Made by a program: the position numbers and the translations under genes | Source: Kappaphycus alvarezii | Lineage: Eukaryota; Rhodophyta; Florideophyceae; Gigartinales; Solieriaceae | Reading direction: 5' to 3' | Assembly (NCBI GenBank): GCA_002205965.3 | Contig: NADL03000638.1 | Coordinates: 716,408-780,407, forward strand | DNA: 64,000 bases | Notes under the pieces: model-generated | Told to the model about the DNA's origin: nothing | Database searches by the model: none | The model's input: the letters and a program-made list of their open reading frames with translations, nothing else | Part shown: one piece after another, positions 11,290 to 23,659 of the stretch | Numbering within the stretch: position 1 is the stretch's first letter | Layout: every line of letters begins with the position of its first letter

Positions 11290-14200
11290 AGTCTCCTGCA
11301 GTTTTTTTGAGGGGTCGTTATAACCTGGAGAGACAACCAAATCGACTTAACTCCGCCCTTTTGTCATACATTGCGGTGGTATATTATATAATGCATGGAA
11401 TTATCCCAGATAATCAAGAAAATGGTTGCAACCCGTCTAATATTATTTTAATAGAACTTAAAATTAAGCTTTCGTTCGGATTTTTCCTAAACAGAGGAAG
11501 TTTCACACTCTATTTTACTTAAAAACCGAAGGGGCTCACAATATAGCTTACTAATACGTAGGATGTTGTAACACTTTAGAAACGTACATCGCAGATACAT
11601 ACAAGTTTCGGTAAATAGCGCGAAAAACCCCTAATACCAAGTATTACATTTAGGTTAATCCTAAATGTGATTTCCAACTGGAGGAGGAGAAGATATTTTA
11701 CCCTTTTTCCTGAGATTTTGATCGGGTTAATACTTATTTAATTTGGTGTAGATGCTACAATAGAGCAAAAATAATTAATACTTCAAATGAGTCGTATATT
11801 CCCCAAACGACGTTTTCTCGATGTTTAGCGACATTGAGACCCCGTTGACGTGATTCTATCAAAGGTTAATCTACCTTCCGTAGTAAATTTACATAATCCT
11901 TTTACTCTTTGAACACAAAGATTTTAAATATGCTCCGATGCAGTGTTCACACCGAACTTTACCTCTTAGGTACAAAATAGTTTACCTCAGGAAGCAATTA
12001 TTCTGTGGGGAGCACGGAATAATTTGTGAAATTGAGCTTGCGAAAAGAAAAATTCATAAAAAATATCGCATAATTTTACCTCATAGCCTTTCAGACCTAC
12101 AAACACGGAAAGAGATTTGAGAGCCAGGTAAAATTCCCATATATCCCTTTGGGTGACTTCTGATTCCATCTTCAGGGGATTTAGAGAACTGATATGGTTC
12201 TGAAGAAGCGGCGTAGTTACTGCATTTCTAACTTATTGAAGTTTTCCAGTTTTTTTTCTGTGTTTTGAGTGCTTTTGAAGCCGCAGTGAAAAAGTATCAT
12301 CAAGGTTGGACCGTAAGTAGGCCTTGGCACATTTCAGTGGGGTTTAGTATCATTTTGAAATTGTCGGATAGGGAGAACAGCAATTTTATACAGTTTAATG
12401 CGCGGAGAAGAAAAATTACTCGTAGGATACTAGCTCTCTTTGTAAGTACCTGGAAGGGAATAAAAGAATGGGAAAGAAATCCGAGTAATTTACTTTCGCG
12501 GTAAGATAAGTTCCCCTTAAGAAGATCCTTCAGTATCAATGATCATCGGTTAGCTTCATCTCTATATACTGCGAAATGTTCTCGTATTGGCGTCTGTTAC
12601 ATGAGAGGACTTCTGTGGTGGTAACTAAGTACCCGCCTTATACTGATAAATATCTGATGGGTCACGAGTATGATACGTTCATTCCAAGTAGTAATGTTGT
12701 GACGGGTAGATACTATTAGACGTTATCAAGAGATTAACAGGTCAATAAAACTCTGTTCCTACATCAGATTGGTCTGTGGAAGGTGAGGAACTATTACTGG
12801 GAAAAAGTTGTACGATAGAAGGCACAGGATGGTATCCATTTCATAATCAAGGAAGTTCTTAACAGTTAAAAATGTGATCCTTCCATACTAGGTAATGAAT
12901 TTATTGATTTTTACATGTTCAATATTTGATGTAGAGTAGGAATGGCATGAAAAGTAATAACCAAAAAAGCATATAAAAGTCAATCAGTTTGAATGTGGTC
13001 AAGTTTCTTACAAAGTATAAACAGCAGGAGTAGTCTTCAAGTACGCATAGCTCGACACAAGTTAGCGAAAGGTATTTTTAAGTTTTAGACCAACATAGAT
13101 TTCAAAAAATAATCAAACTTAGTGGGGATGTCCCCTGAAGGAAAATAATTAGTACAACAAAAAAAACCGCAACGGTTTTGTGAGTATTTTCTTTGTTCTA
13201 TCTCTTCTATCCCACTACGTCAAGCTATTGTCTGTCTGCGAAATACTAGTAAAGAATTTGAATAGTAAACAGTATTAAGGCGTCCAATAGTTCCATAAAT
13301 ATACAAGAAAAATCCTTAGAATTATTGACTATTGAATGAGATGTAAACCTTACAGTGGCCAGGACCATGTGACTCAATTATTTATCCACTGAAAAGACAC
13401 GTGAAGAAAAAAAAGAGATTGCCATTGTTTGGATGTTCAAAGTCCAATTGGACAGAAGGCCACACTTGCAACCAATCGTAGATGAATCAAGCATAAATTA
13501 TTAAACAGCTTTTGTATCTTAATTAGGGTTTCAAACTGGTTGAAGGCGAGAGAGATTATCTACTAGACGGCCAAGAAGTTATTGGACTCTGATCTATCAT
13601 ATAAGTCGACAATACCTCAAGATTGATAAGAAGAGGCACGTTACAGTGCCCTATGGAAGTTTATGTCCATGAATTCTACTGAGACAGCTTTATGGTTGCT
13701 GCTGGACCTAATTGCCCTGCATGGACTCCAGAAACGTTTAAGGAGCTAAACCGAGGCAGAAGGACAAAATAGATAAAAAAATAAATAAACTAGAGTCCCG
13801 AAGATCAACTAAATGGTCCTACGCACGCTCATTGGACACAATAAAAAATTTTGATACGCACAATATGGTTTAAAGCTTCATTTATCAGTCCTAGACTATG
13901 GAATTTCTGTGTATGGACTCAGAAAATTTCAAGGATGTACGTCGTATATTGCATACAGTGTATATTTATAAACGTGAACACGATATTACAATTATATTTC
14001 AACGTGTTCACGTACAAAATACAAAATCATCAAAAACTTTGGTTAATCGAGAACATGATAAATATAGTGAAAATCTTACTCATTGTATTTATGGAGTTAA
14101 ACTGACTAACTGAATGTTCAGTTTTGAAATAGCTAAATATTTCTTATGCGCTACGCCCAATGGCGTGCAGGTTGTGATGACCATGGCCACAGACGACCAC

Positions 14201-17200
14201 CAACGACAGGTAGGGCGTTGGTTGATTCGTGTACGAATAATGGCGTCCAAGCTATTTCATCTGGTCACAATTTCCGGAAAATAATCAAAAGCGATTAAAA
14301 TGCACAAATAACATACCAAAAATGGGTTTACTTGGGATAAGTACTTGTGTACTATCTGTAATATACCGTGCTCCAATGGAAAATCAGCTCGGCATTCGGA
14401 ACGGGTACCGATCCGATTCCAATATATGAATCTCTGAAGTTGGACCGAAATTTAGAGAATGAAAAAGTGGATTCCAGCTTAGATTATTAATATCATCCAA
14501 TAATCTGTTTTTTTGTTGAAATCTGCATATTTAGCATCGTTACAATGTCAAAAAGATTTGATGTGGAAAATTGTGGATACAACGATTTTGATTTCAGTGC
14601 TATAAAATTAAATCGTCTCTGGTAATTTGTGCCAGGTACTTGAAATGGAAGTTTTCATGAAAGCTAAAGACCTCCTCTTATTCAAAAGTAGAATCATCAC
14701 TATTGCTTTTATTTTCTACATTGGGAAGAAAATAAGTGATCTCATCAAAATATTCGGAACTAAACTCACATCATAAAACTAACTGTAGTTCTTCCGCGTA
14801 TAATAATTATTTTATCGCTCATGTTATCGGCCGCATAGAGGCTAAGAAAAGTTATTAAAGATTTTCGAGGAGTACTTAAAAATATTTTTGCTCTCTACTT
14901 CAGTTTCTGGAATGCAACACAAGGAAAGATGATTTTGGGGTGGGAAAAAATGAATTTCTCTCTTTAGATATGGTGTCTTCCATACAATCCATAAACAGCT
15001 CCGTAAATTGTGTTTCCATGTTGGAGCTTGTAACGCTTTGGGCTTTCTAATTACCACTTCAATCATCAACTATAGCAGTAAAATATCCCTTAGCTCACAT
15101 ACTGATTCATTATCAGGATTGAAGATTAAGTACGTGCTATTTCAAGTACTACTGATATCTATAATGCCAATATGTAAAGTATGATGGCGATATCAGCTCC
15201 TATTGGAGCAATTTCTTCAGACAAGTTTGGTATCAAAATTAGCTTTACGTTCACGTGCACTATAGGCACTGAATGAGTAAACCTCATCTGAAACTATTTG
15301 AAACACAAAAAACAGTACTAATGAACAGGATTACGGTATTATTGTGATATAAAAGCATGATAAGTAAACAGAGACGCCATTATACTGCGAAAAGTCGCTG
15401 AAAAATCAAATGAATAATTTATTGCACTATAAAACCTTTATAATCCAGGTCGTCACCTGTAGAGCTGTCCTCACTCCTGCGGAAAGCTTTGAGATAATTT
15501 TTTATGTTTCGAAATACATCAAATACAGCTAATAATCTACCTAAAACCCTCAGAAAATAGAAAACCAACTGCTGTGGTATTTGAAAAACGAATTTTAAAA
15601 TTATCTCATAGCCCATGACTCGTTACACCTTTGTATGTTTTAGTCAAATTGATCTCTAAATTATTTGCTGAAGATACCCTCAAAATTTAAAGTCATCCTA
15701 CAAATGATGGGGGCACTGATAAATGTTGTCTAAGAGGTAATTGAGATCAGAAGACTTAAATAAGAAATCAGCATGCATTTAACTGTAAATTATATACTCA
15801 AGAAGCGGAATTATTCGCTTAATAAATGATTCTTACTAGTATAAAACTGCTTCTTAATGGTACAAAACTTAATAAAGAAAAGATGATAACCAAAAAATCT
15901 GTAATGTATCGTACAAGTTGGCCGAATATTAGCAAACTTATATGTTACATTAAATGAACCCTCTTGTTTCCCTTATCTGTGATTTTCTTTCATAGAAAAT
16001 AATTACAAGAAACTAAAATTCATTATAAAAAAATATTCACTGAAGCAACTCCGAGTACTAGTATGTTTGAAACTTTTCAAACTTATAAATATATCAAAAT
16101 TGAACAGAAAATTTTAGAAGACTTGCAATAAATATCTTGAATATCGGCCGCTGTAAAGCAAATTTTAATAGAGTAAGAGTATCACATACGCTAGTAAAAG
16201 GGTGTTCATAATACTGACAGGGATGCCGGCTTTGCAGCGATAACTATCCTCATACAGGATATTGAAAAGTACAAAAGACTCTCTACATCCGTTGTCCAGT
16301 GAAGTCCTGGAAACTCAAAATCCGTATCTACCGAAGCAAATAAATAAAAAAACTCCGGATAATGGATACCAAAAGGAGTAAATAACAAAAAAGGTCGCTT
16401 TGCAGTAGTTCAAAAGGAGTAGACAATAATTTGTGAGAAAAACTTAAAACTTCTCTTCAAAAACCCAAAAGAAAGATTCAAGGGGCATTGAGGACCATAA
16501 TGCGGGTATTGAAGCTCTTTCAGGGTAATAGCGCCAATTTTCTTGACTATGTACGCCAAAAAATATTAAAACATACACTATCTCAGGAACAAAGTTTGCC
16601 AAAAGATTCTGCATCAAGCATATTGTTCTTTAAGTATGCATTTTACACAGTAAATTATACAGCAGGATTGGAAATCCCTTCAAAATAAAGTATTTTAAAT
16701 TTTCTAGGCGTGCTGAACACGTTTGCTGTCTTTTTGAACTAGAAGATGAATATAAAATGAATGGAGAAATTAAGTCCACGAATTCAGCCCAGACTTGATA
16801 TTCGGTCAGATTAGGTCCTTTCAGAGATGGCTTATCCCAATATTTTGCAAGTTACTGTCTCCCTGTATTACTTTAAAATACTTTTTTATCCCTTGTTGCT
16901 ATCTTATTAAGTATCAATACGGTCAGCCTTCCTTTCTACTTCTCAGGGCGACATTTTTTGAGCCTTTTGGTCTACAACTACTCCTTCGCACCGTACTTTT
17001 AGGTATGTTTGTATTCTTCGATATGTAACTAGACTCAAGTAAAGAAAAATTAGATATGGTAGACGCTACTTTTAAAGGATTTAGAGTACACAGAGGCTCT
17101 CTTTGTTTGGAACAGATAACTATGATTACGCCGTTGCTTGAATGAGACGACGTACGTCCCCGATTTCCCATTCTGTAGGACATTAACCTGTATGGACGAT

Positions 17201-17589
17201 TGCCCTATGGAGAATTAAGGTACAGATTGGATAAAATCCGGATACCCCTGATAAAGTTTCGATATAAGTACGATATGAAACATATAGGTCTCAGATAGAA
17301 TCGTTTTGGTAGACTTCCACATGGCATTACGTGAATGGTACCGTTTGGATAAAAATAAAATGGGCTACACTTATAATTATACTTTTATAGTGGGGTTTAG
17401 GTAATATAAAGATATGATAAGTTCTATCAAAAGTTTGTCAACTCATAAATTGGTGCATGAACAGGCTGCACCTGGCGAATTTAGCCAGAAATATTAGAAT
17501 AATTGCCCCTGCAATTTCCATTCTTGTCATTACTAGCACCGCATATTCGCCTAGATGCCGGCCTCCAAGAGAGGTTATAGAAATGGCAA
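11290..17589. other. Long AT-rich intergenic block, no gene recognised
   Basis: GC content drops abruptly at about 11290. The longest open frames are 60-90 codons with no recognisable motif on either strand. No tRNA, inverted terminal repeat or convincing transposase motif was found, though old transposon debris beyond recognition is likely given the neighbours. Confidence 0.5.
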
Positions 17590-19200
17590 GTATAGAAGAA
17601 AAAAGGTGCCCAATTAGGCTCAGCCACCAAAAAAGGATATATGAATGGTACATATAGAAGAAAAAAGTGCCAAATTAAATGTGCCCAGACAAGATTCTCA
17701 AAAAATGATTTTCAAATTAAATGTGCGCAGGTATATCAGCGGCAAGATTCTCAGAAAATGATCTTAAATTTGATATTGACGCAGTGCAAATCTTTAATGA
17801 AAGGGTTGAGAATTTTCAAAGGGTAGGGTCCAGGGCCAGGCAGAAGTGCTGGATTGCCGCTGAGTTCAGTGCAGAGACCACCAGTAAAGCATGCCGACTG
17901 GAAAATTTTGCAGCCAACTCAGGACGTTATCTTGTCTTTGAATATCGAACTATTTCATTTGGGTACCCTCCAGTTTACGATTTCGCTACGTCCATCTAAT
18001 TTGATCTCGTTAATAACGATGCTTACAAAGTAGTTTGATTCAGATTGAGAAAATTGAACAGAGACAGGTGACATTTGGGGAGTTACGCTACATTTATACA
18101 TTAAAGAGGGTTTCAATATGTTTCCAACAACCAGGGACACCGCTTTTCATGTGAAGTTATATGATGGAGAGCTTGAAGGGCTGATAGGGGTATACGTCGA
18201 TGGTAATCGTCACTTGGGCTCAGCTATGTTAGCGGGGCACAGTATAGATATCCTCCAGAACTTCGACTCTATGCCTCGCGCCTATGACTATTCTAATTTC
18301 CTCGTTCCTGTCATTAATACGACAGGACCATCTAAGTTTGAGATTTCCCAAAAACTTCACTTCGATAGAATTTTGGTGGCATCAGGGGACTGTACCTTCG
18401 AAATATTCCGGAAGCTTCGAGCCATGTTGGCCTTGTTGGCGAACACGCACCTACAGTTGTGTTTTGTAATTAACAGTGCAGCACAGGTATAGCTTTCTCT
18501 AAACGTAAGATTAAAGAGTACAACAATGAAGTCAAGTCCATCAAAGGTGGAAGTATAACATCACTCAAGTATAAGCGACTGGGTACTATTCCTTAAGATG
18601 TACACATAGGCTGTGCTTGCTACGGATGATGGCCTTTCCTCTCAGCTTGGATACATGATTTTGTTGACTGAGAAATCGGGAGCTGCGCACGTACTGGATT
18701 ACTCTCGGAAGGAGTCCAAATGGGTTTTTACATCCGTTACGGGGGAGAAGTTCATGCTTTTGGAGTCGAGTTTATGGTGGAACATCAGGTCCCTCTGCAT
18801 CGTTTTACAGATTCGAAGCAGCTGTCTGATTCAATCACAAGGGGTAGGTCAACCGACGACTGAAAAGCGTCTGATGATAGACCTACTAGCCGCCCGAGAA
18901 GCATATAAAGGAAATGAGGTAACTCAAGTCGGACTGTTCAGCTCAGACGATAACCCGCTGATGGCTTATGAAAGGTGGGAAAGGGTTGGGTTCCTTAACA
19001 TTTGAAAGATGTGGGCGGCTGTGTCCCAGCATGTTCCGTCAGATATGTGATATTCGTACTGATGTCTAAACTGTAACCTTCTCTTAGCAAAGGTTAAGGG
19101 TAATGGGGCACTTGCGTGACTTTTGTGACCTGGTGTAGACACTGCGTTGTGCAGCAATGGGTAAAGCGGAACGATCACGCACCCAAATAGAAAATGCGGG
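17590..19200 (+). pseudogene. Copia (Ty1-type) pol remnant: RT tail and RNase H
   Basis: Protein-like pieces on the plus strand match the 3' half of a copia polyprotein. At 18118-18490 an RT tail carries GELEGLIGVYVDGNRHLGS, where the YVDD catalytic box has become YVDG, then CTFEIFRKLRAMLALLANT. At 18613-18960 an RNase H piece carries GYMILLTEKSGAAHVLDYS, EKRLMIDLLAAREAYK and VGLFSSDDNPL. The frame is broken several times. Immediately upstream (17590-17760) lie short direct repeats around 'atagaagaaaaaa' and 'caaattaaatgtgc'. A purine tract 'aaaatgcgggag' (19191-19202) marks the polypurine tract and is identical to that of the copia element at 34.5 kb. The two elements are therefore related. 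Confidence 0.75.
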
Positions 19201-19202
19201 AG

Positions 19203-19485
19203 TGTGGATGTCATGGAGGACCCTGGTTTTTGGTCGCTTGAAATAGTTCTTACTTTTTCAATGGATTTGCCGTTTTTTAAAGACTGTTTTTCAAGATACT
19301 AAAGCCAACCCCGAACTGGGAGAGGGCCTCTTGCTCACTCCCAGCCGCCGTTTTTGTCCTGGTTCGTTTTTCGTTTTCTTTTGCCCGCCCTCTCCGCCGA
19401 CGGAGCAGGTCGACTCACAAGGTAATCGGGTCGGTCGAAGGCCCGAGAACAGAAGCTGGACAAGGCAACGACAGTCAGAACGTTG
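19203..19485 (+). repeat. Probable 3' LTR of the copia remnant
   Basis: It begins TGTGGATG directly after the polypurine tract, as the 3' LTR at 34485 begins TGTGAATCG after the same tract. Near its end it contains 'gacgga...ggtcggtcgaaggcc', the phrase found near the end of both LTRs of the 29.5 kb element. The right border is approximate and no matching 5' LTR is visible. Confidence 0.55.
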
Positions 19486-19525
19486 TGCTTCTCGATTGTG
19501 CACAGCGAGGGTGGACTCGGTAGGG

Positions 19526-19573
19526 TAAGTCTGAGCCGGGACCAATGGCAGCATTGGTCCCGGCCCAGACTTA
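19526..19573. repeat. Near-perfect inverted repeat (22-bp arms, 4-nt loop)
   Basis: Arms 19526-19547 and 19552-19573 are complementary except for one position; the inner 13 bp (gccgggaccaatg) are perfect around the loop GCAG. It lies about 340 bp upstream of the exosome nuclease gene. It could form a hairpin in RNA or cruciform DNA. Function unknown. Confidence 0.8.
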
Positions 19574-19684
19574 GTCCCAGCGATGTCCAAGAATGCAGCG
19601 CAGTGTTGTCAGAAGTACTGTAAGGCAAATCATCTAATCACTTTTTAAATTGGAAATATTCAATGAGGTCCAGCACTCGGAACT

Positions 19685-19737
19685 ACTGTACAGAGCAATA
19701 TTGTACAGTGAAGTACAGTTACAAGACGTACAGTACG
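19685..19737. promoter_or_regulatory. GTAC palindrome cluster upstream of the RRP6-like gene
   Basis: Within about 53 bp there are five copies of GTACAG/CTGTAC in either orientation, including the palindrome CTGTACAG at 19686-19693. It lies about 175-225 bp upstream of the start codon at 19911. Similar clusters occur near the other host genes. A regulatory role is inferred from position only. Confidence 0.4.
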
Positions 19738-19910
19738 ATTTCGCCACCCCTACATTGGTCTTGAAGGCGGCGGCGGGAGTGTGCACTACTCGAATGTGTG
19801 TTGTCCTACATTCTCCAAATTCTGCAGTGAAGGAGACTCAATTACTATCGAGACCAGAGCGCTGATCTAAAGGAACCGTCTTTCTTCCTGCTGGTATCTT
19901 TCGTCCTACA

Positions 19911-22753
19911 ATGGCCAAGCTAAAGAGACATGGTTCCAACATCGTTGCCAACATGTCCATCACGACGGATTCTGACAAGAGATCAACTAGACTTTTGCTG
20001 TCAACTCTAACCTCCCTTGAAACAGCGGTGCGGAGCGCGAATGACCTCCCGTCAGTAGATTCTCTAGAATTTGCTTGTACAACCTATCCGGAAATCAACA
20101 AGACGGCTCTTGGAATTTCTAGCCAAATTCTGGCTGCGCTGCGTTCTGTTGGATCACGATATGATTTTGCCTTTGGTGCGACAGAAACGGATTCCGGAAA
20201 TTCTGAATCCGAAATGAGTGCAGCAGCCTATGACGAAGTCTACGAGCAGATTAGTCAGGTGAGTGAGGAAATTTTGGAAAGATTTAATGTTGATCTGGAC
20301 GCCGTGAGAGGAATTAAGAATGCTGTTGTTCCTGCGACTGGAGGCATTGAGCCAGGATTGAAGGTAAAGGGTCTACGGGAAATGGAGCGACCAAAGGGAG
20401 GCTTGGGCTGGGTCGAAATGGAGAAGCCACAGTTGAAATTTCCGGATTATCCAATTGATAATTCGGATACACCTTTCGTCCCGCCTTATGGGGAGACTCC
20501 GGATGGTGCAGATAACGTGGGATCCTATTTGCAAGACTTGTACAGAGCGAATTCCAATGCGGGAGTAATCGGGCTCGTTGGCGGGAAGCATCCTTATGAC
20601 GAAGAGATTTGTGCAGCAGCCGAAAATATGGAACGCAAGGCTTTTGACGAGAAAGATACTATGTTATTCAAGGAGTTGGCAAGTACGCCATGCACTTTCG
20701 TGGATACCGATGATGTTTTGTTCGAGATGGCGGAGCAATTGAAGAATGCCGTAGAGATCGCTGTTGATATTGAGAATCACAGTATGCGAAGCTTCCAAGG
20801 ATTTACTTGCCTCATTCAGTTTTCAACCAGAAGGGCAGACTTTGTCGTCGATGCTTTGGCATTGAGAGGGAGTATTCACCGGGCTTTGGCGCCTGTTTTT
20901 TCTGATGAAAGTACGGTCAAGGTCATGCACGGTGCGGATAAGGATGTCGAATGGCTTGAGCGAGATTTTGGTATATATGTTGTCAACTTGTTTGACACAG
21001 GACAGGCCGCTCGAGCACTGAACTTTCCCTCCTGTTCTCTTTCTCACCTGCTTGCGAGGTTCTGCAGCGTGGTCAGCCCGAACAAGAAAAAGTTTCAGCT
21101 TGCAGACTGGCGAAAGCGGCCTTTATCTAAGGCCATGTTTGAGTATGCCCGTTCTGATACGCATTATCTGCTGTACACATATGATCGCCTGCGAGCAGAA
21201 CTTTCGAAAAAGGAGAAATTGGGTGAGGTGTGGAAGAAATCAGCAGTCGTGGCACGAAGAAGACATGCAAAGGTACGATATGATGAGAGGATGCCGAGGC
21301 GCCTAGCGGCAAAACATGGCTTGGGATTTGACCGACACCAAATAAAGTTATTCGAGGAGCTGCATCGATGGCGGGATCGCAAGGCAAGAGAAGAGGATGA
21401 AAGCCTGCAATATGTGGCTCCGGTGAAATCGCTGCTGGGGATTGTACGTGCTCGTGATCACTGCAAGACGGTTGAGGGTTTGTTGGAGAAAGGGTTTCCT
21501 GCAGCCAATCTCATTCCGCCGCTAATAACAGCAAATGCGAAAGAGCTTGCTACACTTATAACCCATACATTAGAATCACCATTGATAGATGAAAGGGAAA
21601 TAACAATTGCAAGCGGGGGGAAGAAGAAAAAAAAAAGAAGTGCATGGCTACAAATGGGAATTCTGAGCCGCGTGAGCCCGATGGTTCCGGTTTAGAATGT
21701 GACGCAAAGCTGGAGGAAATAAGCGGGGCAGGTGATGCAACCGAAAAGAGTAGAGTACAGTCAGTAACAAGAAAAGAACAGCAAGTTACGAATGTAACAT
21801 CTTCCGTACACAAGAAGTTAAGACTTGATCAAGATAGCTGCTCAAAATCCAAAGGACCAAAACAAGTTTTGAATGGAGATACGCGACTTCTGGACAACAG
21901 CCAGAGAACCCAATTGATTGAGGATGGGCAAAAGATGAGAGAAAAGGGACCGGATTTCAGTCATGGAGAGGCAGTTGCGGAGAACGGGAAGGGAACGAAG
22001 GAGAGAGTTGTGTCGGTCAAGTTGGCACGACGTTCGGTGTTTGATTTCAGTAGCGATGAGGAAGAGGGCGCAAATGAAGAGGAAGAAATTATGGTAAGGG
22101 AAGGAGGACAGACTGGATCCAGAAAGAATGGCGGAGAAGTAGCTGTGGAGGACATGGAGATGAAAGGCACTGGGGATGGGAGTTTGATTGAGAAGGATAT
22201 GGAAATTCAGGGGACGGTAAGGGAGCGCAGCAAGTTACCCATGAATGGTGATGAGGAAGAAGGGGTAAGGAAAACGAAAGAGGTTATGGCGAGAGTGCAT
22301 GCGGGAATGACACATCTTGGTCCTGTGGGGCCGACTGAGTTTGGGGTGGAGGATGGAGAGTTGGATGAGAGAGCGAGCAGGGATGAGAGGCCGGGAAAGG
22401 GACAGAAAAGAGGTAGAGATGAGGAAGTTGAGGAAGGTGAAGAGAAAGAGGTGAAGTCGCTATCGGAGATTTATGGGCTGCGGGGGATGAAGAGGAAGAA
22501 GAAGAGGACGAAGAAAAACGGGGCGAATGACTCGAGAAAATTGTCCGACATGCGTACGGAGGAGTCGGAGGAAGTTGCGACGTTTGATTACAGAAAAATG
22601 AACAACAGCAGCGAGGTGAAGATTGGAAAGAGGCCATTTGATCCGTTGGAGAAGCTGCGGAACGATTGGAAAGAGAAGAAGAGTGACAAGACCCGCGCGA
22701 GAAAGCCGAGGAAACGGCCAATGAGCGGAGTTCGATCGATGAGCTTTAAGTGA
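19911..22753 (+). CDS. RRP6: RRP6/EXOSC10-like exosome 3'-5' exoribonuclease
   Basis: This is the nuclear exosome's distributive DEDD-y exonuclease, which trims and degrades rRNA, snoRNA and aberrant transcripts. Exon 1 (19911-21671, 587 codons) has an N-terminal PMC2NT-like helical region (about 20-130), which in the family binds the Rrp47 partner. The nuclease domain (about 255-440) has all four acids: D286 and E288 in AVDIENHSMRSF, D345 in HGADKDVEWL, and D416 with Y412 in YARSDTHYLLY. An HRDC domain follows (about 465-550). The frame then meets a GTGAGC donor at 21672; an acceptor ending GTACAG at 21760 restores the downstream frame (21761-22753, 330 residues). That part is charged, with SLSEIYGLRGMKRKKK, FDYRKMNN and a terminal SMSF, and resembles the exosome-binding tail of the family. 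The joined protein is about 917 residues, close to human EXOSC10 (885). A ten-A run at 21627-21636 makes an indel the rival explanation. Confidence 0.93.
21672..21760 (+). other. Candidate 89-nt intron in the RRP6-like gene
   Basis: GTGAGC follows the codon CGC exactly in phase 0, and the acceptor ...GAGTACAG at 21760 enters the second long frame. Unspliced reading stops at 21693-21695. A 56-nt alternative (21640-21695, donor GTGCAT, acceptor TTTAG) also joins the frames but has a poor donor. Confidence 0.55.
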
Positions 22754-23103
22754 AAAAACTGAATTACAGTATTTTTCTGAGATACCGTAAAGAAGCTGAT
22801 AGGAAAATTCGTAAAAGTTTAAAGATAAAAGTTGAACGTCATGTACAGTAGTCACTGTACTCTTACGTTTTCATTCAATCTTGTGCAGTGTACGGTACAA
22901 GTGGAAGCCAACAGGTGGCCTGTATCAAACTCACACAAATCAGTGCTGCTATTCTCGAGTATTCGTACTTGGCAACAAGGAAATGTAAACCAAGGTCTGA
23001 ATATCCAGGGATTCGTCCAAGGCAAATCAGTGACTGAGGTCTTGGATAGTTTGCCAACTGACACAGTCACTATACCGTTTTTATTTGCGCACCACGTCTT
23101 CCG
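22754..23103 (+). other. Spacer downstream of the RRP6-like gene
   Basis: No gene seen. It contains further GTAC-type words (tgtacagta near 22841, cactgtac near 22855, gtgtacggtac near 22888). Confidence 0.5.
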
Positions 23104-23652
23104 TGCCGACCGACTCCACGGTTGACATCAATTCAAAGTGCCTCTCCTTGTCCCGGGCACCGAGCTCCGGCCCGCGAACATCCTGGTTCACCCCTCCGCC
23201 GATCCGAGCAACGAAGAGACCCGGCCCGTCGCGTGTGACATCACGGTCGTCTCCCCGTTCAAAGCCGCCGTCCACACCAAGGCCACCTTGGCCGCTGGCG
23301 GCGCTGCCGCGTTGGCGCATCGTGACAAGGTACAGGATTTGGCTCACAAGCTGTCGCGCTGCCCCTCTCAACCGTCTAACAGCCAGACCTCTGCACTGTA
23401 CTTCACCTTTCAACCCATTGCATTTGACTCTCTCGGTGCGCCTGCGCCCAAAATTATGGTTTTGGTTGAGGGGTTAATCCCGCGAATAGCGCGGAAATAT
23501 GATACGACTTCAGGCGTGATACGCCGGCGATTTGTATCAGCGCCTTTGCTGCATCTTGTGGTCGTCTATTGTTATGGCTATCTGCTCTCGCACGCCACTG
23601 CGCGTGACCGATGTGGATCATCCGGTTAGTTCCTAGCTGTGCAGTCGGATCC
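23104..23652 (+). pseudogene. C-terminal remnant of an RT-family protein (nuclease-like tail), copy A
   Basis: The plus-strand frame reads LRPANILVHPSAD, then RPVACDITVVSPF, then GGAAALAHRDKV and FDSLGAPAPKIMVLVEGL. This 'RPxDxxV ... DxTVxSP ... E/R-x-K' order is typical of the C-terminal region of a widespread non-LTR-like reverse transcriptase family. The spacing of Asp, Asp and a basic residue recalls PD-(D/E)xK restriction-like endonucleases; that reading is inferred from memory of the family. There is no RT domain upstream here, so this is a 5'-truncated copy. It ends in 'gaccgatgtggatcatccggttag', which matches the dispersed repeat near 1418, and is directly followed by copy B. Confidence 0.65.
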
Positions 23653-23659
23653 TGAGGTG

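Noticed and set aside
23138-23413. Minus-strand frame (23081-23413) and another plus frame (23085-23477)
   Set aside because: Both overlap the frame with the RPxDxxV/DITVVSP motifs, which is the one with family signatures.
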